DNA from: Bremia lactucae
Taxonomy: Eukaryota; Oomycota; Peronosporomycetes; Peronosporales; Peronosporaceae
DNA length: 64,000 nucleotides
Direction of reading: 5' to 3'
Assembly: GCF_004359215.1 (NCBI RefSeq)
Contig: NC_090623.1
Span: 595,180 to 659,179, forward strand
In this document: positions 11,732 to 22,955 of the stretch, one piece after another
Layout of the letters: each line of letters opens with the position of its first letter
How positions within the stretch are numbered: position 1 is the stretch's first letter
Translations under genes and position numbers: made by a program
The notes under the pieces: generated by a model
Databases searched by the model: none
What the model was told of the DNA's origin: nothing
The model's input: the letters and a program-made list of their open reading frames with translations, nothing else

Positions 11732-12838
11732 TTGTCAGCATTACTCGACGACGTTGGAAGAGCTTATCAAGAAGATAAGGCTCTTAAAGGGTTGATAGTC
11801 TACCTTACAAATCCATCCCAGCAAAACTTAAGAGGATTGTTGAAATTGAATGAATCCTCAACAGATCGATACACAACACACAATGGGTTACTGTATACAC
11901 AGCCATTGCTGGCGACACACTTCGTGTCGTCATTCCCACCCATACTAATTTGCATCACGCATCATGTATGAGTACCACGATGCACCAATAGTGGCCATCG
12001 TGGATGTGAGAAGACCTATCTCACGATAAGCCGCGACTTATACTGGCCACGCCAGTATGAAATCGTTTGCAAGTACATACGTGCTTGCGAAGTTTGTCAA
12101 CGGATGGAGCCCAGTGCTTCAGCCCGTGATTCGTTGCAACCTCTGCCTGTTCCGGTAGAATGTGGGCAGTCCGTTTCGATGGACTTCGTCTTCGGATTCC
12201 CCAAAGACACCCTCAAGTATAATGGGTTCCTTGTTTCTGTTGATCATTTAAGCAAAACGGTACATCTTGCTGCCGTCTCGAAGTCGATCACAGCAAAAGG
12301 CTGTGTTCGGATCTTTGTTTATACTACAATTCGACTCCATGTATTACCCCGTGAACTGGTATCAGATCGAAACCCTGGATTCACGCCGGAATTTTGGCAA
12401 ACAGTGGTCAAGTCACTTGGAACACAGTTAAAATTGTCAATTTCTGATCATCCAGAAACATATGGTAGGATTGAGCGTGCAAACCGTATTCTCGAAGAGA
12501 TACTTCGCGAATACGTCCACTCTTTTAAGAGTTGGAGCGAGCTCTTGCCGATGGTAGAATTTGCCATGAACAATTTAGTACATGCTTCAACAAAGCATAC
12601 ACCGTTTTTCGTGAACGGATTACGCCATCCACGCCTCCCCACCGTGTTTGAGAGTAACTCTTATTTAACGGGAGGAGAGACTCGCTCGAGCAGACAATTG
12701 TCTAGCACTTGCTCACCACGCATTAGCTCTAAGGCAATGCGAAGGATACCAATGTTGAGTCAACTCACATTGAAATGGACAAATTCAGTTAGAACAATAA
12801 TGCTATTAAAGACTTGGATAACGATGCTGATAGACTAA
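11732..12838 (+). pseudogene. Family A integrase, copy 1
   Basis: The longest pol piece (12104-12838, 244 residues) is the integrase catalytic core. The first Asp lies in VSMDFVFGFP, the second in LVSDRNPGFTPEFW, and the Glu in GRIERANRILEEIL (usually G-Q-T-E-R-A-N-R). It is followed by FAMNNLVHASTKHTPFF, the conserved family block. The N-terminal zinc-binding region (about 11970-12100) is present but frameshifted. Integrase would insert the cDNA. All three acidic residues remain, but the frame is broken on both sides. Confidence 0.8.
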
Positions 12839-13478
12839 GCATCGAAAAAACAATATCATTAATGATATCGAGAATTCTCTCAAGAATGAGGAGATTGACA
12901 TCTCCGCAGTGCGAGCCGGTCACACTGAAAACAAAAATAAAATCGAGTCATCAGGTGGTTTCCTTTTGGCTAGAGACGCAGTGGTCCGTTTCGTACAGGA
13001 TTCCATCGCTGATGCGATGGTCCGACAGATACGGAACTCTAACAAAATAGAAGAGCAAACATACTTTCATTTATGGTGATTACCTAGTCCTTCTGTCTAC
13101 GCTAAACCTATCAAAATACGTGGTGACGAATGTAGGCAACAATAAATTACTGCCCAGGTATATCGGCGCATTTCGTGTAATACATCGCCAAGGCAATGCG
13201 TACACGATCGAGCTGTCTCGTACCATGCATACATATTCTACGTTTTGTGATGGGCGTCTCCGCCAGTACCATCAGTACGAAGCTTCTTCCGATTNAACGC
13301 TGTCGCGAAATCGCAACGGCGAGGCGGACCGTAAGAAACGGTCGGGATCAGTAGGTGTGGAGCGCCCTACTGATCCAGCATCGTCAAAACAAATCGCAGG
13401 CCTTCTGACGAAAGTTGCTCCTCATGTAGGTAATTGCCCCCAGCGAATGAGGTTAACCACATCACCCTGAAATACAAG

Positions 13479-15150
13479 TGTCAAATAAGTTGCCACTTAA
13501 GTCCTAGTCGATTGTGAGGCGTCAAATAATTCAGACGCCAATCGCTTGAAGATCGCGGACTCAAATATATTGAGCGCGACATCCCTCTAACGAGGATCAC
13601 AGCGCGCCTAGCAACAGAAACACCTCAAATTGTAACGTAATGTGTAGTTGGTATCTAATACACGTCAAAGGTAAACAGTACGATGGTGATTTCATCCTAC
13701 TAGATTTGGATGACAAATTTGATGTCATCCTTGAAATTTAATGGCTCAGAATTGCGAGCCATGTACAAATTGGCAGCATAAAGGCGTGCCGTTGCCTGTC
13801 TCTTGTACATCAGATGGTCAGCTGATAATTGTCTTGGAGCGTCCACAAGCGTCTGGAAGCCGTACCAGTGAGTGCGGTGGCCTCAATTGTGGGTCGGTCG
13901 TTAGCATGACTGCAGAAGACCTCAGTGTGAATATTCAACACATTGTGGAGTTAGATCCCGACGGCTGTGCACAAGCACATGTAGAGTCAAGGTCCACCAA
14001 TGTGATGTGGACATAGTTACCGACGGCTGTGCACAAACACAGGCAGCGTCGAAGTTCGACCACTCGAATTTGTTGATGGCACGAAACACGGATGCTTACT
14101 TGAAAAACTACATCCAAGAAAGTTTAAAGCAGCCGTGTATAAGAGACAGTGTGAAATTCCTAGATCGACTGGAGAGTCGATCGTAGAGTTCTCACAGCTA
14201 GAGGCAGTTGGGGAGGATACTCCCCAAATGATATCTGTGGGAATAAGTTTCCGGATGCTGTGGTCAAAGGTTCCCAGATATCTTTGGAAATACGTTCTAA
14301 AGAAGAAACGGAGACAATATATGTCTAAGTAAACAATTGATCAAGTGTAGGCGCTCATACACTTGATCTAGTGGCACCTCCGGAGTCAACTTCGGAGACA
14401 GATCAATTGCCAACGGTAGAACGGAAACGGTTTTTGCGTGATCTGCGTTGTGGCAAATTCAAGCAGATTTACTTCTTGTAACAGATGACAACTACGTGAC
14501 CGATATTCCGTCGACAATAAATTTTCTGAGAACGAACGGATTCTCAGTGGCTCATCGATGAGAAATTTCGGATCAAACGTTTACGTCCCAATAGTGAGAG
14601 TGTTTGAAGACAATCCTTTATATAAAGATTTGATCGAACTCAAGGATGTATTCCTGAGTCGGTACCGTGCGAGTTGCCTAACGATAAAGGCACTCGACCT
14701 GAAATATATCTGATCCAAACGCCGATACCACGAAAAGACGTTATCATTGCTGGTATGTCAAAGAGTACTATCTTTTCGTCAATGGATCTGATGGATAAAT
14801 TCTATCAGATCCTTATACGTGAACAAGATATTCCGAGCACACTAGTAAGCACTTCAAGCGGTATGCTATGGGAGTATCTAGTCATGCCATAGGGACTTAG
14901 TAATGCCCCCTGCGGCATTTAACAGATGTGTAACCAATCTGTTGAGATCGATGCGGGATTTTTCACCGAGCTATTTCGATGACGTCTCGTTCATAGCAGA
15001 GCCATGAACGAGAAATCGGATATCAAAGTAAAGCACAAGTTGTATGCAAATCTCAAGAAGCGTAAATTCGCTGCAAGCGAACTACCACTCCATGGGTGCA
15101 TCGTGTGTAAACACAGTGTACGCCCGGATCCAGAAAAGATCAAGGCGATC
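13479..15150 (+). pseudogene. Family A protease and reverse transcriptase, copy 2
   Basis: Same content as the copy at 9340-11010, with the same disabling stops, since the two copies are virtually identical. The F-D-D active-site block lies near 14974. Confidence 0.75.
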
Positions 15151-15432
15151 GCGGACTTTTTTTGGGTGAGATATTTGAGTTCTTTTTACATGAATTTTGC
15201 TTTTAAGTTTTATTTTACGTGCGGATTGGCCTGTGACAGTCGATTTGAAGGCTTTTTAAAAATACCTCGATTTAGCGGCGAACCTCTACAAGAATTCACG
15301 CAACTATCCCGAAATGACAGTACATATTTCTTCTTCAATATAAGAAAAAATGTAAAGTGGTCATGGAACGCTGCTGTCAGCGTTCCTTCGAGGGTATTAA
15401 GTAAAGCTTGATGTAACCGTCAATCCTGGCGA

Positions 15433-15830
15433 TTGCTGACCAAGACCGACCTTTTCATGTGGTCTGTGACGCCAGCAATTTTTGCAATCGGCTGTGCGTT
15501 TATGCAATGTGACACAGACGGCGCAAAGCGCGTTGTATTTTATCAATCGCGTCACCTTCAACCAGCTAAAGGCAACTATCTAGTGCATGACAAGGAGCTC
15601 CTTGCCATAAAATACGCACTGCTAAGTTTAGGGTCTATCTCCCAAGAAATAGACCGTTCCTTGTATATACGGACCCTGCGTCTTTACGCACGGCTATAAG
15701 CAGTCCACACCTCTCGCATAATTATCTTCTTCGCGGTGTATAACTTCTCAGTGGAATGTAAAACAGGAAGGCTCAACATCGTCGCTGATGGCCTTCGCGC
15801 CGGCCCGATTTGAGCCGGCTGCGCAAATCA
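15433..15830 (+). pseudogene. Family A RNase H, copy 2
   Basis: Identical in content to 11294-11690: the HDKEL block is kept and the catalytic DAS motif is altered. Confidence 0.75.
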
Positions 15831-15870
15831 ATAGTGAGCATAATGCCACTGCTCAACAATAAGCGTTCCG

Positions 15871-16977
15871 TTGTCAGCATTACTCGACGACGTTGGAAGA
15901 GCTTATCAAGAAGATAAGGCTCTTAAAGGGTTGATAGTCTACCTTACAAATCCATCCCAGCAAAACTTAAGAGGATTGTTGAAATTGAATGAATCCTCAA
16001 CAGATCGATACACAACACACAATGGGTTACTGTATACACAGCCATTGCTGGCGACACACTTCGTGTCGTCATTCCCACCCATACTAATTTGCATCACGCA
16101 TCATGTATGAGTACCACGATGCACCAATAGTGGCCATCGTGGATGTGAGAAGACCTATCTCACGATAAGCCGCGACTTATACTGGCCACGCCAGTATGAA
16201 ATCGTTTGCAAGTACATACGTGCTTGCGAAGTTTGTCAACGGATGGAGCCCAGTGCTTCAGCCCGTGATTCGTTGCAACCTCTGCCTGTTCCGGTAGAAT
16301 GTGGGCAGTCCGTTTCGATGGACTTCGTCTTCGGATTCCCCAAAGACACCCTCAAGTATAATGGGTTCCTTGTTTCTGTTGATCATTTAAGCAAAACGGT
16401 ACATCTTGCTGCCGTCTCGAAGTCGATCACAGCAAAAGGCTGTGTTCGGATCTTTGTTTATACTACAATTCGACTCCATGTATTACCCCGTGAACTGGTA
16501 TCAGATCGAAACCCTGGATTCACGCCGGAATTTTGGCAAACAGTGGTCAAGTCACTTGGAACACAGTTAAAATTGTCAATTTCTGATCATCCTGAAACAT
16601 ATGGTAGGATTGAGCGTGCAAACCGTATTCTCGAAGAGATACTTCGCGAATACGTCCACTCTTTTAAGAGTTGGAGCGAGCTCTTGCCGATGGTAGAATT
16701 TGCCATGAACAATTTAGTACATGCTTCAACAAAGCATACACCGTTTTTCGTGAACGGATTACGCCATCCACGCCTCCCCACCGTGTTTGAGAGTAACTCT
16801 TATTTAACGGGAGGAGAGACTCGCTCGAGCAGACAATTGTCTAGCACTTGCTCACCACGCATTAGCTCTAAGGCAATGCGAAGGATACCAATGTTGAGTC
16901 AACTCACATTGAAATGGACAAATTCAGTTAGAACAATAATGCTATTAAAGACTTGGATAACGATGCTGATAGACTAA
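15871..16977 (+). pseudogene. Family A integrase core, copy 2
   Basis: Same 244-residue core as copy 1 (16243-16977), with VSMDFVFGFP, LVSDRNPGF and GRIERANR. The one base change seen between the copies (codon at 16589) is silent, as both read H-P-E. Confidence 0.8.
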
Positions 16978-17258
16978 GCATCGAAAAAACAATATCATTA
17001 ATGATATCGAGAATTCTCTCAAGAATGAGGAGATTGACATCTCCGCAGTGCGAGCCGGTCACACTGAAAACAAAAATAAAATCGAGTCATCAGGTGGTTT
17101 CCTTTTGGCTAGAGACGCAGTGGTCCGTTTCGTACAGGATTCCATCGCTGATGCGATGGTCCGACAGATACGGAACTCTAACAAAATAGAAGAGCAAACA
17201 TACTTTCATTTATGGTGATTACCTAGTCCTTCTGTCTACGCTAAACCTATCAAAATAC

Positions 17259-18047
17259 GTGGTGACGAATGTAGGCAACAATAAATTACTGCCCAGGTAT
17301 ATCGGCGCATTTCGTGTAATACATCGCCAAGGCAATGCGTACACGATCGAGCTGTCTCGTACCATGCATACATATTCTACGTTTTGTGATGGGCGTCTCC
17401 GCCAGTACCATCAGTACGAAGCTTCTTCCGATTCCAGAATACACCGGAACGGTCTAGGGCATCCGCCAAAGCCTGATGGTTTCGAGCGAAAGCCTTATTA
17501 TCTCGGAACAGAGTCTAATTCTCTTGAATTAAACAATTCACTCTTTTTTCCAAGGAATAGATCTTCTGACAAGATGTCACCAGCTTGTTTTAAAGCGCCT
17601 GATGTGTCCTATCGTTCGCCAGTTGATCCGTCGCAACTTGCGCGAAATTCCTCAACTGGTCACGAGAAACATTATCAACCGTCACCGCTAACTCGTGGCG
17701 ACAGGATCGCTCGTGATCAAGATCCTCTCTTAAATAATGAAGTGGGTGATCCAAATCACATTGTTGATTTGGGTTCGTCAAACGATGCGGACCCGACCAT
17801 TCCTTTCCCTCCACGTCCGTTGACGGATTCGAGTAATATAAAGCTTCTTCTTGTTGAAGCTTCTCGAACCACCGTGAGTAATGGGGTTCGAACGAGTTAT
17901 CTCGTTCGTTGGCGAGAGCATAAACCCTCGCACGACCTTTGGGAACGTCACTCCTTACTGATGTTAGACGTTCCGGATCTCGTCTTGCAGTGCGACGAGA
18001 CCCATCCACCTTGCCAGAAAGTCCTTCGTGCGCTTCCCGCGCTCTAA
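17259..18047 (+). pseudogene. Family A integrase C-terminus, linker and chromodomain
   Basis: This 262-residue frame begins with the integrase C-terminal GPF/Y-like block (LLPRYIGAFRVIHRQGNAYT) and the DGRLRQYHQYE turn. A Pro/Ser/Asn-rich linker follows. The end is a chromodomain: LLLVEASRTTVSNGVRTSYL, VRWREHKPSHDLWERH and DLVLQCDETHPP. Chromodomains in chromoviruses are known to bind histone marks and guide integration. The aromatic cage is only partly visible. The linker and chromodomain lie opposite the coiled-coil part of the antisense gene at 17377-19118. Confidence 0.8.
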
Positions 18048-19118
18048 AAAGGATTGGAGGTTCTCAATCCTTTGATGCATCTCGAAAGAGATGAGAGTCC
18101 TTCAATAGGATCTTTGAGGGAACTTGCTACCTTAGGGGGCATGACCCACACCCTTATAACAGCATAGGCATGAGTCCCCCCTACGAGAGGCAAGGAATCC
18201 CTGCCTCTCTCGATAAACGGTGCAACTTATAGCGTGCACCGACTGCGGTATATTTCTCAAATCGCTTGCGGAAAGCATTTAGCTTGTCAAGGTAGATCTC
18301 ACGGCCTATGTTTTGTACATTCTGTACAAAGGCTGTCCAAGCTTGGAACAAAGGCTTGACATCCTTTACTCGTTTGCAAGTGTACCGCCAATACTGGTAT
18401 AAGGAATCGATAAAGAATTCCGTTTCATCCTCACAAGGCTTGTGAAGCCTGGATGAGTCGAATTACGGAATATGATGTCGATCGTTGGTCATACCAGACC
18501 AACGATTTAGGTTATCCTTAGTGGGCAACCAAGGCCTCTTTTTAGGAGCGAAACGCAACGTGTTGTAGTCCCTCTCCTGTTGGCTCATGCTAACGTGAAT
18601 TTGGCCTTCTAAGCTATCGCTAAAGTCACTCATTTCCTGGTGATGGAAGCTAGCACCACTTTTCTTTGCGACCACTTAGTTCATGGTAACGCATATTAAC
18701 GTCACCAAAGTGATCATCGCCCACGGAGTCAGCTAATGATGACTCCCCACCAAAGAGGTCCGACCAGTCGAATAACTCGTCATCACCTCTCTGGTTGTCA
18801 CGTTAGAACCTTACGGCTTAACAGATTCGGCCCCGGGTGATCCGGCGGCCTTTCACTAGACACTGAGTCGGACGATGCCGGTTACATGGTCCTGTCACCT
18901 ACAAATTGGTATAGCAGGTGACTTGTCACCGTCACCTGCACTGTCACTGACAGATGACATGTTCGAGTCACCTCCAATGGAAGCTGGAGGTGAAGAATTC
19001 CCCGCAGTAGACGCATTATCGTCTACTGAAACATTTCATTACCAACAGCTGCACTGATCCGTGCAGCTGCCATCTTTGCGGCATCACGGACCACGCGCAT
19101 AGACTTGTTAAGCGCCAT
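17377..19118 (-). pseudogene. Antisense gene of family A (unknown function), broken
   Basis: Read on the minus strand from an ATG at 19118. It has an Ala/Lys/Arg-rich start (MALNKSMRVVRDAAKMAAAR), a Ser/Asp/Gly-rich segment (ASTAGNSSPPASIGGDSN), and a conserved block at about 18450-18220 (CKRVKDVKPLFQAWTAFVQN; EKYTAVGARYKLHRLSREAG; IPCL). A coiled-coil part follows (17590-18009: REDLDHERSCRHELAVTVDN), then LFRDNKAFARNHQALADALD and a stop at 17377. Several frame changes are needed, so this copy is dead. The same blocks occur in order in A3 and D. The C-terminal third lies opposite pol, so part of its conservation there could be passive. I recognise no known family. Confidence 0.6.
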
Positions 19119-19260
19119 ATTGAATTTGGTCAAATTCAATTAATGACAATAGAATCGGTTTGTTACTTAAAGCCAATAATGAAAAATGAAAGGGAGAGAC
19201 AAAATAGTATTTTCTGTCATCCTACATCAGTCACGATAGTGACTCTTGGTTAGGGGGTGA

Positions 19261-19768
19261 TCTACCGTGATGTCCCGTTACATAAGTATTACTTCCTATA
19301 AGAGGAATAAAAAATAATTTTATCGATGAGAGGAAATCAATAAAGAAGTACGAAATTATTATCTGAATAAATTTGGACTTCAATAGTTCCAATATCACCA
19401 AATTTGGTAATATTGATGCAATGATACATAAGCTCTATCTATTGATTGATTTAAGTCTATATCAACACCGCCAATTGTTACACGATTGTGCGAAGCGCAA
19501 GGAGGCGCCATAGTTAGATAGTTATTACTTGAATAAGTTCAGAAGTAGATTGAAGATCGTTACGTAGGAAGCCAAAAATATTAATACAATTTTACTTTTT
19601 CTCCATTTTAAAGCCTTAGTCTAGAACTTTTAGCTAAAGACCCTTTGCTTTATAGGAACCTTTCTCTCTACTCTTGTTTACGTAAAAATTTGAGGCACCT
19701 CACCTACAACGTGATCAGTGTGAGGTTAACTAGTACTGATCAGTACTAGTGGAAGGTGCCCCGATAAA
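19261..19768 (+). repeat. LTR_A, 3' LTR of element A1
   Basis: Decayed 5' end (TCTACCGTGATGTCCCGTTA) and 3' end GGTGCCCCGATAAA. The interior aligns with the 5' LTR with many changes. It borders directly on the CRN fragment. Confidence 0.8.
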
Positions 19769-20064
19769 CTTGAGCCTTTCTTGGAGAAGAGAAAAAGCCT
19801 CTTCAAGTTCTGCACCCTCAGCTTGAGCTGGGCCTTGCTTCATTGCAATATTAGCCGCAGCACCAGAGAGTTTCACCAAGTCGTAAATCTCTGCTTCACT
19901 GAGCTGAAAATCTGGCCCAAACAAATTCGCCCACGTGAGCCTCCAGAACGGTCGCATTTCTTTATAATCAACGCTTTTGCCAGCTTTTAAAACGTTCTTT
20001 ACATAAACATCGTCCTTTAACCACACGCCATCCTTCTTCGCCAAGTGCACCGTCATCGTAGCCG
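19769..20064 (-). pseudogene. Crinkler (CRN) effector fragment, second half of LFLAK region
   Basis: The minus strand carries the stretch VHLAKKDGVWLKDD, which matches the L-x-LFLAK hallmark of oomycete CRN effectors. EMRPFWRLTWANLFGPDFQL follows, like the segment after LFLAK in many CRNs. CRNs are host-translocated effectors that often act in the plant nucleus. This piece is cut on one side by LTR_A of element A1 and on the other by LTR_B of element B1. The first half of the gene is at 26383-26412 and 26902-27032. Element B1 has the same 5-bp flank (AGCCG) on both sides, which proves insertion into this gene. No effector can be made from this copy. Confidence 0.75.
20060..20064. repeat. Target-site duplication of element B1, left
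   Basis: AGCCG directly before LTR_B. The identical AGCCG follows the 3' LTR at 26383-26387. Confidence 0.8.
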
Positions 20065-20212
20065 TATAACGGGCTAAAGCTGCCCTAAGGTTTCACAGTC
20101 CTCTTCAAATACACTTGTGTACATCAGGGGATGGTCGACTACTTAAGTGATGTAATTATACTTACCACTTGGGTGTGGCTCACATTATGACCCACCCTTG
20201 TGTATGTAATGT
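20065..20212 (+). repeat. LTR_B, truncated 5' LTR of element B1
   Basis: Starts TATAACGGGCTAAAG (family TGTAACGGGCTAAAG) and follows the copy at 25867 to about GACCCACCCTTGTGTATGTA. It then breaks off into gag sequence. Confidence 0.75.
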
Positions 20213-20249
20213 CCGGCTTTCTACATGGGCGATCCCTACGACAGAGGTT

Positions 20250-20860
20250 CCCGCCATGTACCAGCCACCAAACAACATGGTGCAACTTCAGGCGCCCTTC
20301 TTTGGAGCGCGAAAGGAGAAGCGATTTCTGCAAGAGTATGAGCAGGAGATGCCTCGCTGTCGGCATCCAGTACCGTAGGTCCGATTCTGGAGCACATCAA
20401 GGTGCCCATGTTTATGAACGGACTACGGCATGGCCCATCGCGACAGGCCTTTTTCAGAAAGGTGCTGTCGACGATGGAAGAGGCAATCCAAACTGCCTTA
20501 GTTGAGGAGCAATCCTACAATAGTGTCTCGGCGACAGCTTGGTATAAGACGTCGGCCGAGAGGACAGATGCCACTCCCATGGAGTTGGGCAATGCAGACG
20601 TTGTCTGCTTGAAAATGCGGCAAGCGCGGCCATATGATGGCTCGCTGTTACGTCAGGGTCCCTGCTGGGGCGAAGACGCCCAGTAAGAGGTGTCCCTTCC
20701 CAAAGGGCGACGGCAAGAAATAGTGTGCGAGACGCATGAGTTCTGCAACGACCACTGAAGGGTCGGGAAAAGCAGGGACGCAGTATGGGCAGGATGCCCT
20801 ATTGACGCGGACTCCGAAGCTACCCCTAAGTTCAAAGTTGTCGAACAAATGGGTAGCATA
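20250..20860 (+). pseudogene. Family B gag, broken
   Basis: Pieces read QLQAPFFGARKEKRFLQEYE, then KVPMFMNGLRHGPSRQAFFR and ATPMELGNADVVCLKMRQAR. They align with the longer gag of B2. The zinc knuckle seen intact in B2 (C-x2-C-x4-H-x4-C) is destroyed here by frameshifts around 20610-20640. The capsid region would assemble particles in a living copy. There is no intact start because the upstream deletion joins LTR to mid-gag. Confidence 0.7.
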
Positions 20861-20929
20861 GTCTCTAAGGTACTGAGAATTTTGTACCTCAACCCCGCTT
20901 GTCTGAAGCGCTCAAGTACGAAGCGATGA

Positions 20930-21620
20930 CCAGGTGATTACGCTCCTAGTGGATTCGGGTGCATCACAAAATTTCGTTAAACTCGCGGCTCTAAGACAGA
21001 GACGGCGATGTTTGAGTCGCTTTGCCAAGATGACAAGCGAGAAGAGGCGACCGTTTGTTAGCGAACGGCGCGCTCGTTAAGCCTGAGGTTGTTCAAGTAG
21101 AACTCGCCTTCAGCTTAGTGGTGCGTGGTTCATGCTTACAATAAGCTGAACACAGCGACTATACCGGCACAAACGCCAATACCGCGGAAAGATGTTTTGT
21201 TGAACTCCATGGGAAAGTCAACTATCTTTTCCGCGTAGGATTTGAAAGATGGCTACTACCAGGTACTCATGAGAGAGTCCGGTGGAGCCAAAGCAGCTGT
21301 AAGCACCCCAAGCGGTATGCTTTGGTAGTGGCTTGTGATGCCCCAAGGCTTGAAAAACGCACCAGCGATATTCAACCAAGTGGTGGTTCACGTGATGCGA
21401 CAGCATCCTTCCTACGCGCCCCATAACTTGGACGATGTATTAGTGCATAGTAGGGCGAGCAGTCCGAGCGCAATAGAGTCAGACAAGTGTCATTTAGACG
21501 CAGTGTTGCAGACTCTGGAGGACGCCCAATTGTACGTCAACTTGCAAAAGTGCGTCATAGGGGTCCATAAGATACATGTGCTACACATGGTGTACGAGCA
21601 GACCCAGACAAGGTAAAATC
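20930..21620 (+). pseudogene. Family B protease and reverse transcriptase, broken
   Basis: The protease shows ITLLVDSGASQNFVKLAAL near 20937, with the catalytic D-S-G-A intact. A deletion then joins to the RT near 21120. The RT reads IPRKDVLLNSMGKSTIFSA, LKDGYYQVLMRES, then TPSGMLW and QGLKNAPAIFNQVVVHVM. Its active site is HNLDDVLVHSRASS, where B2 has YFDDV, so the aromatic residue is replaced by Asn. A stop replaces a codon at TPSGMLW-stop-W. It is not functional. Confidence 0.75.
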
Positions 21621-21648
21621 AGTAAAGGAATGGCCAATCCCACGGCAT

Positions 21649-22271
21649 GTGAAGGATTTGCGCCAATTCCTAGGGCTCGCTAATTACTTGCATAAGTATA
21701 GCAAGAATTATGCGGAGCAAACTAAACCATTATCTGATCTCCTTAAAAAGGACACAGAATGGGTTTGGTTAAAAGAACAAGAAGATGCGTTCACATCAGT
21801 GAAGCAATCTCTTGTAGAGGCACCGGTCTTGGCATTGCCAGACGCGGATAAGCCCTTTAGCGTCGTCTGCGATGCAAGTAATTTTGCAATCGGCAGCGCG
21901 CTCATGCAGAAGGATGACGACGGCGTTGACCGTGTCATCTCTTATCAGTCCCGGCTATTAAAAGCCGCGGAACTGAATTACCCTGTGCATGACAAAGAGC
22001 TACTTTCAATAAAGTATGCTCTTGTCAAGTTTCGTGTGCACCTATTGGGCACCGAACCATTTGTGGTTTATACGGATCACGCATCACTGCGGACCGCAAT
22101 AAACTCACCGCACCTCTCGCCTAGAATGGCAAGATGGCTCACATTCTTCTCTGAATTTAATTTCAAAGTTGAATATAAGCCGGGTAAGTCGAATGTCTTG
22201 GCTGACGCTTTATCGCGCAGACCAGACTTCGAGGTTAGACACCAGGAAAGTGTGTCTAGTGCGAAAGCACA
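21649..22271 (+). pseudogene. Family B RT connection and RNase H
   Basis: This long open stretch has DLRQFLGLANYLHKYSKNYA, then PFSVVCDASNFAIGSALMQK (RNase H catalytic D-A-S), ELNYPVHDKELLSIKYALVK, VVYTDHASLR (catalytic D) and KPGKSNVLADALSRRPDFE (catalytic D). It is the best-preserved RNase H in the window and would remove the RNA template strand. It ends at the N at 22272, beyond which the sequence restarts in a related but diverged copy. Confidence 0.85.
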
Positions 22272-22272
22272 N

Positions 22273-22748
22273 GTACTAAGCCCTTGTCTGACCTCCTTAA
22301 AAAGGTTGCAGAATGGGTTTAGTCAAGGTAACAAGTAGTTGCGCTCACATCAGTGAAGCAATCTGTTGTAGATGCACCGGTCTTGGTATTGTTAGACGCG
22401 GGTAAGCTTTTTAGCTTCGTCTGCGATGCAAGCAATTTTGCAATTTGCAGCGCGCTCATGCAGAAGGATGACGACGGCGTTGATCGTGACATTTCTGATC
22501 AGTCCCGCTTTGAAAGCCGCGTAACCGAGTTGCCGTGTGCATGACAAGGAGCTACTTTCAATAAAGTATGCTCTTGTTAAGTTTTAAGTGCGCCTATTAA
22601 GCACCAAACCGGGCTCACATTCTTCTCTGAATTAGATTTAGAGTTGAATAGAGCCGGGTAAGTCAAATGTCTTGGCTGACGCTTTTTCGTGAAGACCAGA
22701 CGTCGAGGCAAGACACCAGGAAAAAAGTGTGTCTAGTGCTAAAGCACA
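22273..22748 (+). repeat. Diverged second copy of the family B RNase H segment
   Basis: From CTCCTTAAAAAGG this repeats 21739-22270 but with many substitutions, a deletion of roughly 80 bases near 22610 and stop codons (for example at 22336). It ends in the same words (GTGTCTAGTG...AAAGCAC) that precede the N. Unlike the other three N junctions the copies are clearly different, so two element copies may have been joined. Confidence 0.8.
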
Positions 22749-22955
22749 ATTGAGCCGTCAACGTTGGCAGCCATGAAGGCATACCACGTGACGAGCTCGT
22801 TACCTTTGATATAAAAGTAGACTAAAGTCAGAACTAACATTGTCGCCTGCTGTTGATCACTTTGGTGGACGAAAGGTAACCTTTCCGTCGCACTTAAAGG
22901 CTAAGCTTAATCGCTTTAGCTGTAACGATGGCCTGACATGGCATAAGCTGTTCCT

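Larger units (their letters stand above)
9157..13294 (+). repeat. 4138-bp duplicated block, copy 1
   Basis: This block is repeated at 13296-17433 at a constant offset of 4139. I noticed a single mismatch (12450 versus 16589). A lone N at 13295 separates the copies, so an unmerged contig overlap is the simplest explanation. Confidence 0.95.
13296..17433 (+). repeat. 4138-bp duplicated block, copy 2
   Basis: Second copy of 9157-13294. It continues without interruption into the chromodomain and 3' LTR, so this copy is the one that links to the right end of the element. Confidence 0.95.
7472..19768 (+). mobile_element. Ty3/gypsy chromovirus-type element A1, paired LTRs
   Basis: LTR_A copies at 7472-8012 and 19261-19768 enclose gag, protease, reverse transcriptase, RNase H, integrase and a chromodomain on the plus strand, then an antisense gene. 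The apparent 12.3 kb includes a 4139-bp restart at the N at 13295. Without it the element is about 8.2 kb, a normal size. The LTRs have diverged clearly by base changes and small indels, and pol is full of stops, so the copy is old. The 5-bp flanks do not match each other, so the target duplication has been lost or the ends have been altered. Confidence 0.85.

Noticed and set aside
19730..19768. C-terminal extension of the CRN fragment (residues after about FIGAPS)
   Set aside because: These codons are LTR_A sequence; the open frame runs into the repeat by chance.
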